Notes under the pieces: model-generated
Told to the model about the DNA's origin: nothing
Seen by the model: the letters and a program-made list of their open reading frames with translations, nothing else
Database searches by the model: none
Assembly: GCA_018902385.1 (NCBI GenBank)
Contig: JABSSW010000004.1
Coordinates: 310,001-374,000, forward strand
DNA from: Physcia stellaris
Lineage: Eukaryota; Ascomycota; Lecanoromycetes; Caliciales; Physciaceae
Direction: 5' to 3'
Length of the DNA: 64,000 nt
Shown here: one piece after another, positions 33,538 to 44,937 of the stretch
How positions within the stretch are numbered: the first letter of the stretch is position 1
Layout: the number at the start of each line of letters is the position of its first letter
Translations under genes and position numbers: made by a program

Positions 33538-34374
33538 TGCGAAATCCAGAGTCTCAAAAGGGAGACGGTCTTTCCACTCGTAAATCCACTGTCCTAAGGA
33601 TCCTCAGCAGAATGGAGGATCCTACCCGAATTGTACCAATTACCGGAAGAAGAAAAATCCAGAAATGCAAGCATCGAAGAAATGAGAAGGCGAGGCTATC
33701 TAATAACGAAAGGACAAAGCCGGTTTGCGACCACCGAGCATATGCGTGTACCCGCTATCGACCTACCTAGGGAGCCCAAACTCGGTGATTGTTCGCGGGA
33801 AGGCGTTGATCTGCCCATTGGGTTATGTCTTTCGGGAGCGCACTAGATTTGCGAGGGTAGAATGACCAAGGTCATCCTGTCCCGAGGCCACTCGGACTGC
33901 TTTAGAGACAAGGTGGACCAAGATGGGCTGGAAGGTGAGCACCTGACATCAGGATCTCCTAGCCTGAAGCCTGCATGTGAGCGGGTTCGAGCTTTGTCTA
34001 GCTCCAGGCGCTTGATCGTCGGTGCAGAATCGATAGGCTAGGCACTGGGATAGGCTTAGGGTGGCAGAGTGCGAGGGAGTAAGAGAGTTGATATGAAGCT
34101 AATGCAAGCCAGCGGACTTAAGCGAGTGCTGCACAGTCTGGCATTCTTCGGTCTTAAGAACCGCTCACTGCACCATTGACATCAGCATCTCATTCAATAA
34201 AAATGGTGCTGACCGTGGCAAACGACAAGCCTCTGCATTCTCCCATCGGCTTGCTTCGATATCCTATTCACTACTATTTCTACCTCGTCCCCTAACTGAA
34301 GCCTCTTCGCCAGCATCCAACAGCTGGCTCAATTTACACCTCGACTAATTATCATCGCCTTGATATCTAGTATC
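33538..34374. other. Intergenic, divergent promoter region
   Basis: About 840 bases between the divergent GH47 and MFS genes. No gene, MITE copy or clear TATA box recognised. Confidence 0.5.
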
Positions 34375-36299
34375 ATGGTCCGACAGGAAGCAAGCTCATC
34401 AGCACAGAGCGCACGCATCGCTGCCACTCGAGTTCGGTCGGTACACTCGAACACGACCTTCTCTGCACCGCGGCTTTCTCGAGTCTTCTCAGGTCACCAT
34501 CTCGATGATCAATACCACTATCACAAAGAGGACGACAGGAGAGATGAAGGAGAAGCAAATTTTGCAGCACGTTCAGGTTCCTCTGTCGATATCGAAAAAG
34601 AAGACGACCAAGCGTCTCGAAGTACTGCTGCCGGGGAAGGTGCCGAAATCAGGGATCACACGATCAACGAGCACGACGTAGAAGCTCCTTTGGAGAAAGT
34701 TCGAACGACGAGATCGGTCAGGGATCCTGATCTGGTATGTAGTAGCTTGTGCTGGTACTATCATAAACGCTAAATGTGTCCATAGGTAACTTGGGACGGC
34801 CCAGACGACCCCGAGAATCCCAAGAATTGGTCGAAAAAGCGTAGATGGGGTGCCACCTTTGTCGTGTCATCTTTCACGTTCATATCGCCGGTCTCCTCCT
34901 CTATGGTTGCACCAGCTATATCATCCATTGCTAAGGAACTCAACATCACGAACGAGGTGGAACAACAGATGGTCTTGTCAGTCTTCATCTTGGCCTATGC
35001 GGTTGGTCCTTTGTTTCTGGTAAGTACAATCTCATAACTTACAGAGTATTTTGCCTTGGAATGGACCCGAACCCGAAATCTGTCAATCTATCCCCACTTG
35101 ATTTACTTTGTGTGCTGATTCTTCGAACTCCATAGGGCCCTCTATCAGAGATTTTCGGTCGTGTTCCAGTCTTACAGCTTGCGAATCTGTTCTTCCTGGT
35201 CTTCAATACTGCATGCGGAGCAAGCAAAAACAAGGGCGAAATGATCGCATTCAGATTCCTGTCAGGCTTAGGCGGTAGTGCACCACTCGCAATTGGCGGT
35301 GGCGTCCTATCTGATTGCTGGCGGCCTGAAGAACGAGGGCGTGCAATCAGTATTTACAGCCTTGCTCCGCTCCTTGGTCCAGCTATTGGCCCGATTGCGG
35401 GTGGCTTCATAACTGAAAATACGACTTGGCGTTGGGCGTTCTATTCCGTGTCGGTGGCCGACGCACTGATCCAATTGTTTGGCTTTTTCCTTCTGCGAGA
35501 AACTTACCCACCAAAGATCCTCCACTCCAAGGCCAAGAAACTACGCAAGGAGACCGGTCGTATGTCTCTTCATACTGAATTCGAGCATCCCGAACGCAGT
35601 CTTCCCAACATCATGCAACGTGCCTTGGTCAGACCCTTCATTTTAATTGGTACACAACCCATTGTACAGGCTTTGGCGCTGTTCATGGCGTTCGTATATG
35701 GTACTATATACTTGGTACTGTCAACATTTCCAGTACTTTGGTCCGAGCGCTATCATGAGTCTATCGGTATCGGTGGTCTGAATTACCTGTCCCTTGCAGT
35801 AGGCTTTTTCATCGGAGCCCAAACTTGCGGTGCGGCCAGTGATCGGATATATCGTCGTCTGAAAGCGAAGAATGGTGGTGTAGGTAGGCCTGAGTTTCGT
35901 ACCGTTCTTATGATACCAGGATCGATGCTGGTTCCCGCAGGGCTCTTTCTCTACGGCTGGTCTGCACAGTATCAGACGCATTGGATTGTACCGAACATAG
36001 GCGCCGTCATCTTTTCAGCCGGGACTATAACCGCCTTTCAAGGGATCCAAACATACATAGTCGACGCCTATACTACATATGCGGCATCTGCGATAGGGGC
36101 CGTGACTGTTCTCAGAAGCTTGGCAGGATTTGGGTTTCCGCTGTTTGCGCCTTACATGTATAGAGCTTTAGAATACGGGTGGGGTAACAGTCTGCTTGGC
36201 TTCCTTGCGGTAGGCATAGGTATACCGGCTCCTTTACTGCTTTGGTTCTACGGCAAGAAATTACGGGAGAGCAGTCCATTCGCGGCCGGAGGCACCTGA
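34375..36299 (+). CDS. MFS multidrug-type (DHA1) transporter
   Basis: Exons 34375-34734, 34786-35019 and 35136-36299; 585 residues. A polar cytosolic N-terminus of about 120 residues precedes VTWDGPDDPENPKNWSKKRR, the typical entry motif of fungal DHA1 drug:H+ antiporters (Tpo/Flu1/Mdr1-like). Twelve hydrophobic helices follow; motif A is GPLSEIFGRVPVLQ, and the helix 5 antiporter motif C appears as APLLGPAIGPIAGGFI. RAISIYSLAP and WRWAFYSVSV are also standard. The substrate cannot be told from sequence; polyamines, drugs or a secondary metabolite are all possible. No biosynthetic genes lie next to it. A degenerate MITE copy begins about 30 bases after the stop. Confidence 0.92.
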
Positions 36300-36329
36300 A
36301 CTACAAATGTGATGATGGAACAGGGTTCT

Positions 36330-36525
36330 TCCTACTGTCCATGCTTATCAAACATCGAAATATCTACGATTATCCGGCTTGGAACAAAATCAAAAGAGAA
36401 TGTCATTTTCATGTCATTTTCATATCGTCTTCATATCGCCTTCATATGCTTTCTGCCAAATACGGGTAAGCGTGTTATCATAATTGAGATATCGTGACGA
36501 TGCATGGGAGGCAAGTGGCATTGAC
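36330..36525 (+). mobile_element. MITE copy B (degenerate)
   Basis: The internal part is clearly shared with the other copies (CTTCATATGCTTT, then CCAAATACGGGTAAGCGTG, then GATGCATGGGAGGCA), but neither terminal inverted repeat is recognisable. Boundaries are approximate. It sits just downstream of the MFS stop codon. Confidence 0.6.
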
Positions 36526-36866
36526 AGTACAGCTTGCTCCAGAATTTTGCAAAAGCTCTCCGAACTAGAAGTGCCAAATTATCTGAACCTATTGTCGGCC
36601 ATCATCTCATCCATTTCGAAATGGTCGTCATCAGAATCTCAATCCCATCCGACTTGGAGGGCTCAAGATCACTTAAGAAAATTAGAATCAACCCAAATAT
36701 TGCACTAGATAAATGTTGTTACTCTAGCTCAGTGTTATTGTCAACCCAAAACAAAGCAAAACAACGCAGTAAACAACGAGAATAATCACTTTTATGTATT
36801 CATTTTATTTTGCTATCATCTAAGATCAGTCATCGCTCACAATTCGCTAAGTTATCCCTCTACAGC

Positions 36867-38471
36867 ATGAGAAAACAGTCAGAGAACTCATTTCAGGCAT
36901 CTAAGCAAAAGGAACAGTCAACAAACCTTGATCCATCAGACAGCAAAAGCGTCCAGACTGATAATGAAGACCTTGAAATAGAGTCACTCGATGAGGCTCT
37001 GGGCCATTGGACCTCACAACTGCCTCCCTTCATTGATTATGCAATCCCGACATCGATGGAACCAGGTGAGAGCATGCAGGTATGGAAGGCTTCTGAGAAC
37101 GCAGCACCAGTCAAGAAAAATAGTCCAAAAACACTAGTCACTTGCCGTGCCTGGAAGGATACAGGCTTTAAGTACTGGACTTGTGATATCCATGAATGGC
37201 GTCACATCGTTGGTGGAATTGGGGTTCCCAATTCGCGGGGCTTCTATGCCTGGTTCATCTGGCATGGACTAGAGCACAAGGGCTTTACTAAGAAACGCGT
37301 CCTCTGGACGACCAGCGAGAAGGGCCATACGACGACCTTCACTCCGAAGGTCAAGCCATTAGAAGATGGCACATTTTTAGGTCAAACAGACAGTAACCAC
37401 TTCATGAGAGAGCAGGACAAGATTCTGCGGAACCTAAAGATGGGGACATCCAATGCCCAGTTGTCGAACGGTAAGCATATCTCTCCTCTACAGGAATCGT
37501 TCAAAAGTCCCGACCACGGGCAACGTGCAGCTCCGCTGACAGGAAACATAGATTCGCCTGCAGCTAGCCATGCTCAGCGTCCAAGTAGGCGCCAGCGCGA
37601 GACTAGCCCTTCTTCCCAATTGCAGAGTCCGACATCGCCTACCGATGACGGTAAGAGCATGCAACAGCTGTCTCAACGGCCGAAACGCCACAGGCCCAAC
37701 ACTGGCTTCTACGCTCCTAATTTCACTATTCAACAGAACAGGGAAGAACTCGATAAATCCTCGCTCATTGCAGACCAGTCTGTCATCGAGAGAAAGCTGT
37801 CAACAAGTATCAATCCTGAAACCGACAGCGTGACTGAGGTCCAAAGATTTGTAGCGCCGACGGCCACGATGACCGCCCGAATCGCCAGCACCGCTGCGAC
37901 AGAAGTTGAACTAGATGCAATTGAAGCATTAGATGTCTTCTCTTCTCCAACTGTACGACCAGCAAAGAGGAATTTAAATAGCAAAGCTAGCGCCAGCGTC
38001 ACTATCGGCGCATCTGCTAGACAATCACCCAGTCAAGGACAACGCCATCCCGAACCAGTCAAGCCGGGAGCTTCAGGGCCTACAGAACCACCCTCGAGCA
38101 CGCCCAACAACGCTGCTTCACCACAACCGCCTCCTCCTCGGGAAAACGACGAATCATCAACAGCCCCTGGAAATATCGACACCTCCGAGTCCCCGTTGTC
38201 GGAAGAAGATCAGCTCAAAGTAAGTCTTTCCCTGCTATATCATATTACAGTCCATCCCAAAGCTGACGACCTCCCCAGCGCGAGATCTACGACTTGAAGC
38301 AAGCGCAACTACGGCTGAAGCTTGAGGTATCCACGCTGAAGCTTGAGGTACGTGAATACCTCACTCTGCTTCCCTTGTTTGGTATCTAACTCACCACGGC
38401 AGCAAACCACGCTCGCGCTCGAACAGAAGCTGGAACGGTTGGCCAAGACGCAGAGGGCAAAGGCAAATTAG
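36867..38471 (+). CDS. Unknown protein with C-terminal leucine-zipper-like coil
   Basis: Exons 36867-38219, 38279-38347 and 38403-38471, 496 residues. A compact aromatic- and Cys-containing block at about residues 90-150 (TCRAWKDTGFKYWTCDIHEW, then GFYAWFIWHGLEHKGFTKKR) is the only globular-looking domain; I do not know its family. About 300 residues of low-complexity Ser/Pro/Gln-rich sequence follow. The last about 45 residues form a coiled coil (LRLKLEVSTLKLE, then TLALEQKLERLAKTQR). The region between 38315 and 38350 is a 21-nt tandem duplication that adds one heptad. A nuclear or DNA-binding role is conceivable but unsupported. A MITE copy starts right after the stop. Confidence 0.72.
38315..38350 (+). 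repeat. 21-nt tandem duplication at a 5' splice site
   Basis: CTGAAGCTTGAGGTA occurs at 38315-38329 and 38336-38350. Each copy ends in GAG|GT, so two in-frame donor sites exist 21 nt apart (GTATCC and GTACGT). Use of the first would remove one LKLEVST-type heptad. Confidence 0.7.
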
Positions 38472-38485
38472 ATGGAGCAATAGGT

Positions 38486-38713
38486 TGCCGGGGAGCGTTA
38501 GTACGTGATGCTATTTTTAGGGATGCATCGACAGACCTACGGTTACCCGACCTGGGGCGAGCTCAGAAGATGTTGTTGTCTTCATACCATTTTCATGTCG
38601 TCTTCATACCGTCTTCATATACTTTGTGCCAAACACGGGTAAGCGTATTATGATATTGGGTGTATCGGTGGCGATGCATGGAAGGCAGGATAGCACCACA
38701 CCAGACCATGGGA
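38486..38713 (+). mobile_element. MITE copy C
   Basis: The right end is intact (CACCAGACCATGGGA followed by TA at 38714-38715) and the interior is well conserved. The left terminal repeat is worn beyond recognition; the clear homology begins near 38499 with TTAGTACGTGATGC. It starts about 15 bases after the preceding gene's stop codon. Confidence 0.75.
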
Positions 38714-38715
38714 TA

Positions 38716-40355
38716 GGCCCGAAAGTAGGGGCTCGATGAGCGATGATTGTGCATGCTATTCATGATGGCCGAAGGATATGCGCGTTCGTACATAAAGATA
38801 GCGATCCAGATTCCTTGAAGGCAAATCTACATGACAATTCAACTTGAGTAAAAAGCATAGAGTCGAGAGATGATCGCCTCATTATCAAGTTCATGGTTAT
38901 TCAAAGACGAAAGGAGATCGTGGACGGTAAATGTATGTAAACTCGCTTGTACTTGTTTATCGAACACCTTGGTGATTTGGGGCGATCGACTTGCAACAGC
39001 CAATCACTCGTCTCGGACAGAATTGAGTGCGGATAGAAGATACATAGAAATCACTTATCAAATCACGCTTACCCTTCTTTGGGATTCAGAACGTTATTTG
39101 ATATGAATGGAGTTCTAGATTGGCCGTATTTCCGGATTCGGGCTATCGTTGGTTCTTTCGGTCGGGGTGGCTCATTGTGATCATCTGCACTCAATTTTGC
39201 CAGGGCCGAGTGAATGCAAGAGACATGTACCAATGGATCTGCTGGGCAGTAGCAAGGTCGGTTGACTTCCCGTACCTACTACACGGCCGGGCTATGACCT
39301 TGGGGCGTGTTTGAAAACGACCGTCGGAGATTGAGCAGACGATGAAATTGAAGATCTAAAGGATGATGAACGCTGAACGAAGAAACACAGCATGGAGCCG
39401 GGATTTTTCGATCTAGAGCAGACAACCTGCATCAGGAGAAATACTCCACCTGACACGTTTATCCGCCCAGCCACAAAGTACCTTAAAACACCGAGGGGTC
39501 TTATAGAAGAGACCAACAAGCACAGAAATTTGAATGAGGTGATAAACGGAAGGAAGTAGGAAGCGTCTGGACCAACAAACCCACGAAGCGGGAAGTTTAC
39601 TTTGCCCGTTCGAGCTTCCAACGATTCTCAGATAGCAGAGCACAGCCTGCTGGTCTGCTTACTCGCAGCTCAATTTGAAAGATTCTTTAGTGACACATGT
39701 CCAGAAACAGATGTTGAGTATATCATGCCAACATAAACAAAAATATAGATCTAGTATTTGATATACGATCTAAGAGGACATCATGAAAATGGCGACAAGG
39801 TGAAGACGGACACATACTTCTATACCAAGGAGACTTGATGGAAATCATCTGCCAGGGACGAGTTCTTGGCTCACCAAATTTATCGACGTTTTGCGGCGGT
39901 AACCGGGGAATACATAGAACAAATCTCCAATCACGCGAGCGAGTACACGGATGTTTTGATATTTGGTGTTCAGACCAACGGGCTGGCATCCGAGCCTCAC
40001 AGTAATGGGAAGGCTCTGTGATATTTCCAGTAGAATGTCAGGTCATTCATTCCCAATCCAAAAGCCAGAAAAGCCGTAAATCGAAAATCATTTTGGACAG
40101 GCCCGCGAACGGGCATAACCCTACTTCGGTAGCGAGTGAATACCGAGACAATACTTCCTCGTTGCTTGCTCTTGACGACGAACATAATATTCCAACAGCG
40201 GGTGAGATGCTTGCAACACCTAAGTCCAGCTTAGGTTCCCACCCAGCCGAAGTACGCTTCATACATCGACATGGCGGACAGTCACATGCGCTAGAGCCTA
40301 GGAGGCAACAGGTGCCGACTCACTATTCTCATGCAGTCTCCGCCAAGCGTGCCCT
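38716..40355. other. Intergenic, repeat-bearing and gene-poor
   Basis: Contains repeat R2 copy 2. Between about 39700 and 40430 the plus strand has long, nearly open frames (for example 40018-40428) with no ATG context, domain or intron support. They may be remains of a decayed gene. I do not call a CDS. Confidence 0.4.
39000..39115 (+). repeat. Dispersed repeat R2, copy 2
   Basis: Partner of 28045-28158 in the same orientation. Shared blocks include ACAGAATTGAGTGCGGATAG, ATCAAATCA, TTACCC-TCTTTGG and GATATGAATG. Confidence 0.5.
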
Positions 40356-40871
40356 CTATGAAGCCTCTGCGTCAGTTCCAACCACGGTTCCATTAGATAA
40401 GGGTCTGGAAATCCCAGCCGCATACTGATAGTCAGGATCGAACTGCACAATAGCAAAGAATCCCTTGCGGTTTCCGATTGGCACAAACCCCCCAAATCCC
40501 TGTCCCAGTTTCTTCCTCCTGATACACTTCTCCTCCACGGCCGCAAAAGCAGGCATAGTCGCCGACAGCGCAAAAGTGTCTTTGTTGCTACCATCGTCGA
40601 CATCGATGGTGAGGAGACAGGTTTTGTAATGCCAGTCTATGGGAACGTTGCGTGGCGGATCTTCGAAGGCACCGTAGGTCTGGGGTCGGGAGAAAAAAGG
40701 GCTATTGCGAACGACACTCATGGCATGGACGCAATCTGAAAACTTTGGGGGTGGGAATTGGCCGTCGTTGGGGTAGCATGTCGGTGTCAGGGCCGGCGAT
40801 GCCATTGTTTGCTGAAATAGGTCTGAAAAGAGGGAGATGTAGGTAAATTGGACATAGCTTGAAATGAACAT
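40356..40871 (-). CDS. Small four-cysteine protein, secreted-protein candidate
   Basis: A single exon of 171 residues from ATG 40871. A hydrophobic/aromatic start (MFISSYVQFTYISLF) could be a signal peptide, though a second ATG 22 codons later (MASPALTP) is an alternative start. The mature part has four cysteines spaced as in a common fungal small secreted family: TCYP, FSDCVHAM, YKTCLLTIDV, EEKCIRRK, followed by GGFVPIGNRKGFFAIV. Two disulfides are likely. Such proteins occur widely in Pezizomycotina and include effector-like candidates; no function is established. The last 70 codons overlap an uncalled plus-strand open frame. Confidence 0.6.
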   Translation of the reverse strand: MFISSYVQFTYISLFSDLFQQTMASPALTPTCYPNDGQFPPPKFSDCVHAMSVVRNSPFFSRPQTYGAFEDPPRNVPIDWHYKTCLLTIDVDDGSNKDTFALSATMPAFAAVEEKCIRRKKLGQGFGGFVPIGNRKGFFAIVQFDPDYQYAAGISRPLSNGTVVGTDAEAS

Positions 40872-41704
40872 GGTGGTGGTATTTGATCATGGACTGGGCT
40901 ACCAAACCAGGGTCAGATGCCTTTGAATGGTAGAGAAATCAATTTTGTGGGCATGTTAGTGCTGATGTTGCTGCGTTGTTCGATGTCATTAAGTCGGCTA
41001 TCGTAGTGGTTCACCTCCGTCCTCCTTCCTGTGCGGCAATCGGAAGAGCGGCTGACCCCCGTCCCATTGGTATGGTAATTGCGAAAACGGCTTGACCATT
41101 GATTGTACTCCATCTCACCATCTAGCAATATGAGAGAAGCTCAGCCTGTCGTCAAAGGATCCTTTCGTTACACACGGTCAACTGCTCAGGTAAACCCTAC
41201 GCGCGGTTCGCAGTCGAGGTTGTTATTGCTGCCGCTTCCGAAACATGCTCCTGAGGTGAGACCGCCTACCAGGCAACCTTAGAGAGCACAAGGAATCCCT
41301 GTAAAGCGCTCGACATGTTGGCGAACGGGTTCATTCGGGTGGCCAGTCTTTGGCTACATTATTCCCGTTCCAGATTTTCCAGCTGTAGGATGAACGATCT
41401 CATTCGCTTTCACGGCGTGGACTCACCCTCATGTCCCACCCCCACCGTGACACAGACACATGAGATGAGTCTCTTCAGATCCTGACGGTGTATATTGCGT
41501 TGTTTTCTTGGAGCCTCCAATGTCCTAGGGCTAGCAGAGCCTCAGCCTCACCGCCCATTTGTGAGTCAGGCCGAAAGTGTCGTTCAATAAAAGGTGTAGC
41601 TGAATCATGGGATTTCTTTTTGTCCTTACTTGGTACCCATCAAGCGCTGCCTGTTTCTACATTTCCCAACTCTTCTCCTGCATTAATCACGATTCCGTAC
41701 CCCA
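40872..41704. other. Intergenic
   Basis: Shared upstream region of the divergent four-cysteine and NPP1-like genes. No supported gene or repeat. Confidence 0.45.
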
Positions 41705-43063
41705 ATGTCGCAACCCTTGACCCTCTGGGTTAGCGTACGGTGCATTTTGTGCCTGATCTTCATATTGTCTGTTCTTTCGCCCGTAACTGATACTGCAGCT
41801 ACCAAGTTCTCTCATGCAACGCTGTTGAATTATCTCAGTAACAATCGATCAGGGCTTGCCATGCTTAATGCGCCGTGTGTAGCTTATGGCGAAAGCTTGA
41901 TATTCAATGACCTAATCCCTCTTAGTATCTTCTTCTTCGGTCAAGAGGTGTACCAGCAACCATGGTAGAGACGTCAAGCTGCCCGCTGCAGACACTTTTG
42001 CTAATCGTAAATCGCTCCAAGTATCCCTACCTGGGCGTATCAAGGAACACCAGTCCAAAAAGACACCTTCGATACCAAGAATAGAACGAAGTCTGCTAGA
42101 CGTTGCGACTTTCCTGATGTGGGATGCGACTGTCGGCGGCCGGGAGTTCAAATATCGAATATTACACCAGCATTCCCAATCTACTACACCATCCGTACTT
42201 GTTCGGATACAGAAGTTCGTGTTACGTTGAACCTTTTCTATGAGAAAGACGGGGCCATCTGTTACGTGGATACAACACATTTGATAAGAATAGATGTTGG
42301 CCATGATTAGTGAGTCGTAACAAGGAATTCCTGTTATGATACTGTCAGATGAGTCCCAACACTGACCGAGGACAAGCGATTGGGAGCGCGTTGTGGTCGT
42401 GTACAAAAGAGATCCCTACACGGGTTTCTGGAGCGCTGAGTACCTCTTAATGAGCCAGCATGATGGCTATGAAGGGCGAAGTTGGTCATCCATACACAAG
42501 ACTCTATCGTAAGGCTCGAGGTTAGATCTGCTTGTCCTTTAGATACGCTAACACATGTCAGCACATTTGAGGCTAGGGTTCCAGATCCAAGACGAATACC
42601 CTTTCGTAGAGGTCGAGACCATCCACTCGTTTATATAGGTTGGCTGAAACATGCACATTTCGACTTCAAATTCACTGTCGACGTAGGGTGGCCTTTTCAG
42701 TTGCTGAAATATGCATTCCGTAGCGATGACTGGTGGCAACTGGTCGTTCTGAGTAGGTGGATGTCTCCTTGAAGTAAGGCGGTACTGATTGACTCATTCC
42801 TAGACAATTTAATAGAAGCCAATGAATCTACGCAGGCAGGTCATGTCATGCAGAGTCAGGAATGGGGGGAAGCGACGAGCATTCCTCCAAGAGTGAATGG
42901 AGAAGTTTGCAATATACCACTTCGAAATGGGTTGATTGCTGTGAACAGCAGCGAGCTAGCAGAGGCGACGAGGTTTCAGCCTGATGATGGATCGCTTCTT
43001 TTGAATGGAACTAGCTTTGATACCTTTAAGAAAAGGGGCGGATGGAGAGGAGTGTATGCCTGA
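41705..43063 (+). CDS. NPP1/necrosis-inducing-domain gene region
   Basis: The plus strand carries collinear coding blocks separated by short introns. A hydrophobic leader is seen at about 41705-41800. Recognisable blocks of the Pezizomycotina NPP1-like branch are the DWERVVVVY segment next to a GH-containing turn, LLMSQHDGYE, HPLVYIGWLKHAHFD and SDDWW, followed by a polar tail. In the classical Nep1-like family the GHRHDWE motif binds a divalent metal and the protein acts on plant plasma membranes; this branch is more distant and activity cannot be assumed. I did not resolve the full exon set or whether the locus is intact, so the ends are approximate. Confidence 0.5.
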
Positions 43064-44360
43064 TGGGACTCGGGGCTTCTGTTGTCGATAGGTATTTTAT
43101 CGAAAGTTGGGAGAAGAAAAATCCGGTCTTTGCAGCAATCTACAACAAGGCAATTAAATGAGAACTTCCGCTGGTGGGAGATCTGTAGAGCCAGCAGCGA
43201 AACTAAAAGTGATCCCCTGGCTTTCTTAATGACTTGGATCGAACAGACGTGGAATCCCACGAAGGCTCAAATGATCTGTAAAACAGTTGAAGGTACTTAC
43301 CTGTCAATCCAGTGCAAACATCCCGAACCCTCTAATGCTGGAAGGATCTCTGACGACAAATGCCTGACGCCTGTGGCTTGCTGGATGAGTTGCGGTTGAC
43401 AACATTGGTGCTGGAGGTGAAGCGGTCCTAGCCGAACGGGCCAATTTTTCTCCGGACACGAAGTTCCGTACAAGGTTGAGAAGGTGTCTAACCGCCTTTC
43501 GTCTGGTCTATGTACTAGTCGCCGCATTGATTGCTGCTTCCGATGCGCTAGTAGTTGCGCACTGCACCTACCACATGGGCCATGACTCCCACCTGATATA
43601 CCTCGCCGCCGCTGCAGAGCTGGTACGATGATAAGAAGCCGAGCGGAAACGCGTTTCGCAGGGCACACACCTCGTCGTCGCTCTCGGTCTCGACTTTCGA
43701 TTACTCATCTCCACGGACGACCACATCACCTCCCCCTTCCTGCTTGAGCTGTTAGTCGTGCTCTGGTTCATAGACACGTATTTCTGGCACGGGTCAGCGC
43801 GTGTCCGAGCTCTTCATCACGCAGTAAGACTCGTAAAAGCTGAAATAGAAGGGGGTTGGTGGTGTCTGTCTAGGAATCAATGCTACCGCAGCAGTGAGTC
43901 CTATTAACTACTCCTATTCTATTGCGATGAGTTGAGATTAGCAAACAAGTCTTCTAATTCCGAGGCGCGCTCCTTTCTAGGCTCCGTGGCCTTCGCACGC
44001 TTCTTATCCTCCCTCATTTCCTGGGCCTTTCGTCGCTTCTCCTTCGCTTCGGCCTTTTCCCTAGCCTCCTTCTCGTCAGCGCTTTGATTCAATATCCATG
44101 ACGATGAGGTGAGGAGTACAGAAACGATATACTATCTGGAAAAGGGGGGGCTGCAGTGGAGTCCGAAATGTGGTCATTATTCGGCGGGGGTCATCCGGCG
44201 GCAACATGCGATTCTGAACATAAAGGATTGCTCAGCTTTGTATACAGGATGGAAAAGTAAGATACGACATGGTACTAGATGCTATTGTGCTGATTGGCTT
44301 AAAAAGAATGGAAGCTGGCTGTATGCTGGCTTGTTACTAACGAGACACGAGCTTGTACTT
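43064..44360. other. Intergenic with coding-like scraps
   Basis: Short open stretches on both strands at 43080-43820, with no consistent gene model. One C-terminal-looking patch at 43919-44075 on the minus strand is listed separately. Confidence 0.35.
43919..44075 (-). other. Possible C-terminal coding fragment, charged helix
   Basis: The minus strand reads SADEKEAREKAEAKEKRRKA, continuing for about 50 residues to LEDLFANLNSSQ and a stop at 43919. The Lys/Glu/Ala-rich helix with an LEDLFANL end looks like a real protein terminus, but no upstream exon or start codon is apparent. It may be the orphaned end of a deleted gene. Confidence 0.3.
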
Positions 44361-44559
44361 TACCATGGTCTGATAGTAAGTGATGCTATTTTTAGGATGC
44401 ACCGACAGACCTACGATTACCCGACTTGGGGCAAAAGCAGAAGATGGTGTTGTCTTCATGTTGCCTTCATATGCTTTGTGCCAAACACGGGTAAGCGTGT
44501 TATCATATTGGGTGTATCGGTGCATGGGAGGCAGGATTGCACCACACCAGATCATGGGA
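44361..44559 (+). mobile_element. MITE copy D
   Basis: About 199 bp with both ends still recognisable (left CCATGGTCTGATAGTA, right CACCAGATCATGGGA), each with a few substitutions. The interior matches copies A and C closely. The flanking dinucleotides are TT rather than TA, so the original target site has changed or the ends have drifted. Confidence 0.78.
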
Positions 44560-44937
44560 TTAGATATTTCATGCCGGGCCGCGGACACTACCTACTCTGT
44601 ACCTACTGTACCTATATGCATAGCTGCTACCAGGCTGTGAGGCTCGTCGCTCAGCGATCATGCAATCTTCTTGGATCTGAAGATACTATGGCTAACATAT
44701 AAAAAGCTGACTGTGAAAGTGAAGATTGTTACTAAGTTATACGCTATGAAGCTATGCACAAGAATAGTAAGTAAGTAATTGCAGCAAATATCCATACCGA
44801 AGCCAAATCCATGCCATCTACCCTGCCGTAGTTATCTCACATCTCTTCGTGATATCGTACAAGCCTTGCTTTTTCTCTGCCTAATGTTATGTTCTGCTGA
44901 TCATTTCTGATTTTCACATCCCTTGCTTCCCATTTCA
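44560..44937. other. Intergenic
   Basis: AT-rich 3' flank of the next minus-strand gene; nothing recognised. Confidence 0.45.

Noticed and set aside
33960-34010. B-box-like GGTTCGA, possible tRNA gene
   Set aside because: No matching A box and no cloverleaf can be drawn. No tRNA found elsewhere either.
31502-36299. GH47, MFS transporter and neighbours as a metabolic gene cluster
   Set aside because: No synthase, cytochrome P450 or cluster regulator nearby; the genes are unrelated in function.
39292-39643. Minus-strand frames of about 75-110 codons
   Set aside because: No family signature; next to repeat R2, probably non-coding.
40018-40428. 136-codon plus-strand frame
   Set aside because: No ATG context or domain, and it overlaps the better-supported four-cysteine gene on the other strand.
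41912-42406. 164-codon minus-strand frame
   Set aside because: Antisense to the NPP1-like blocks.
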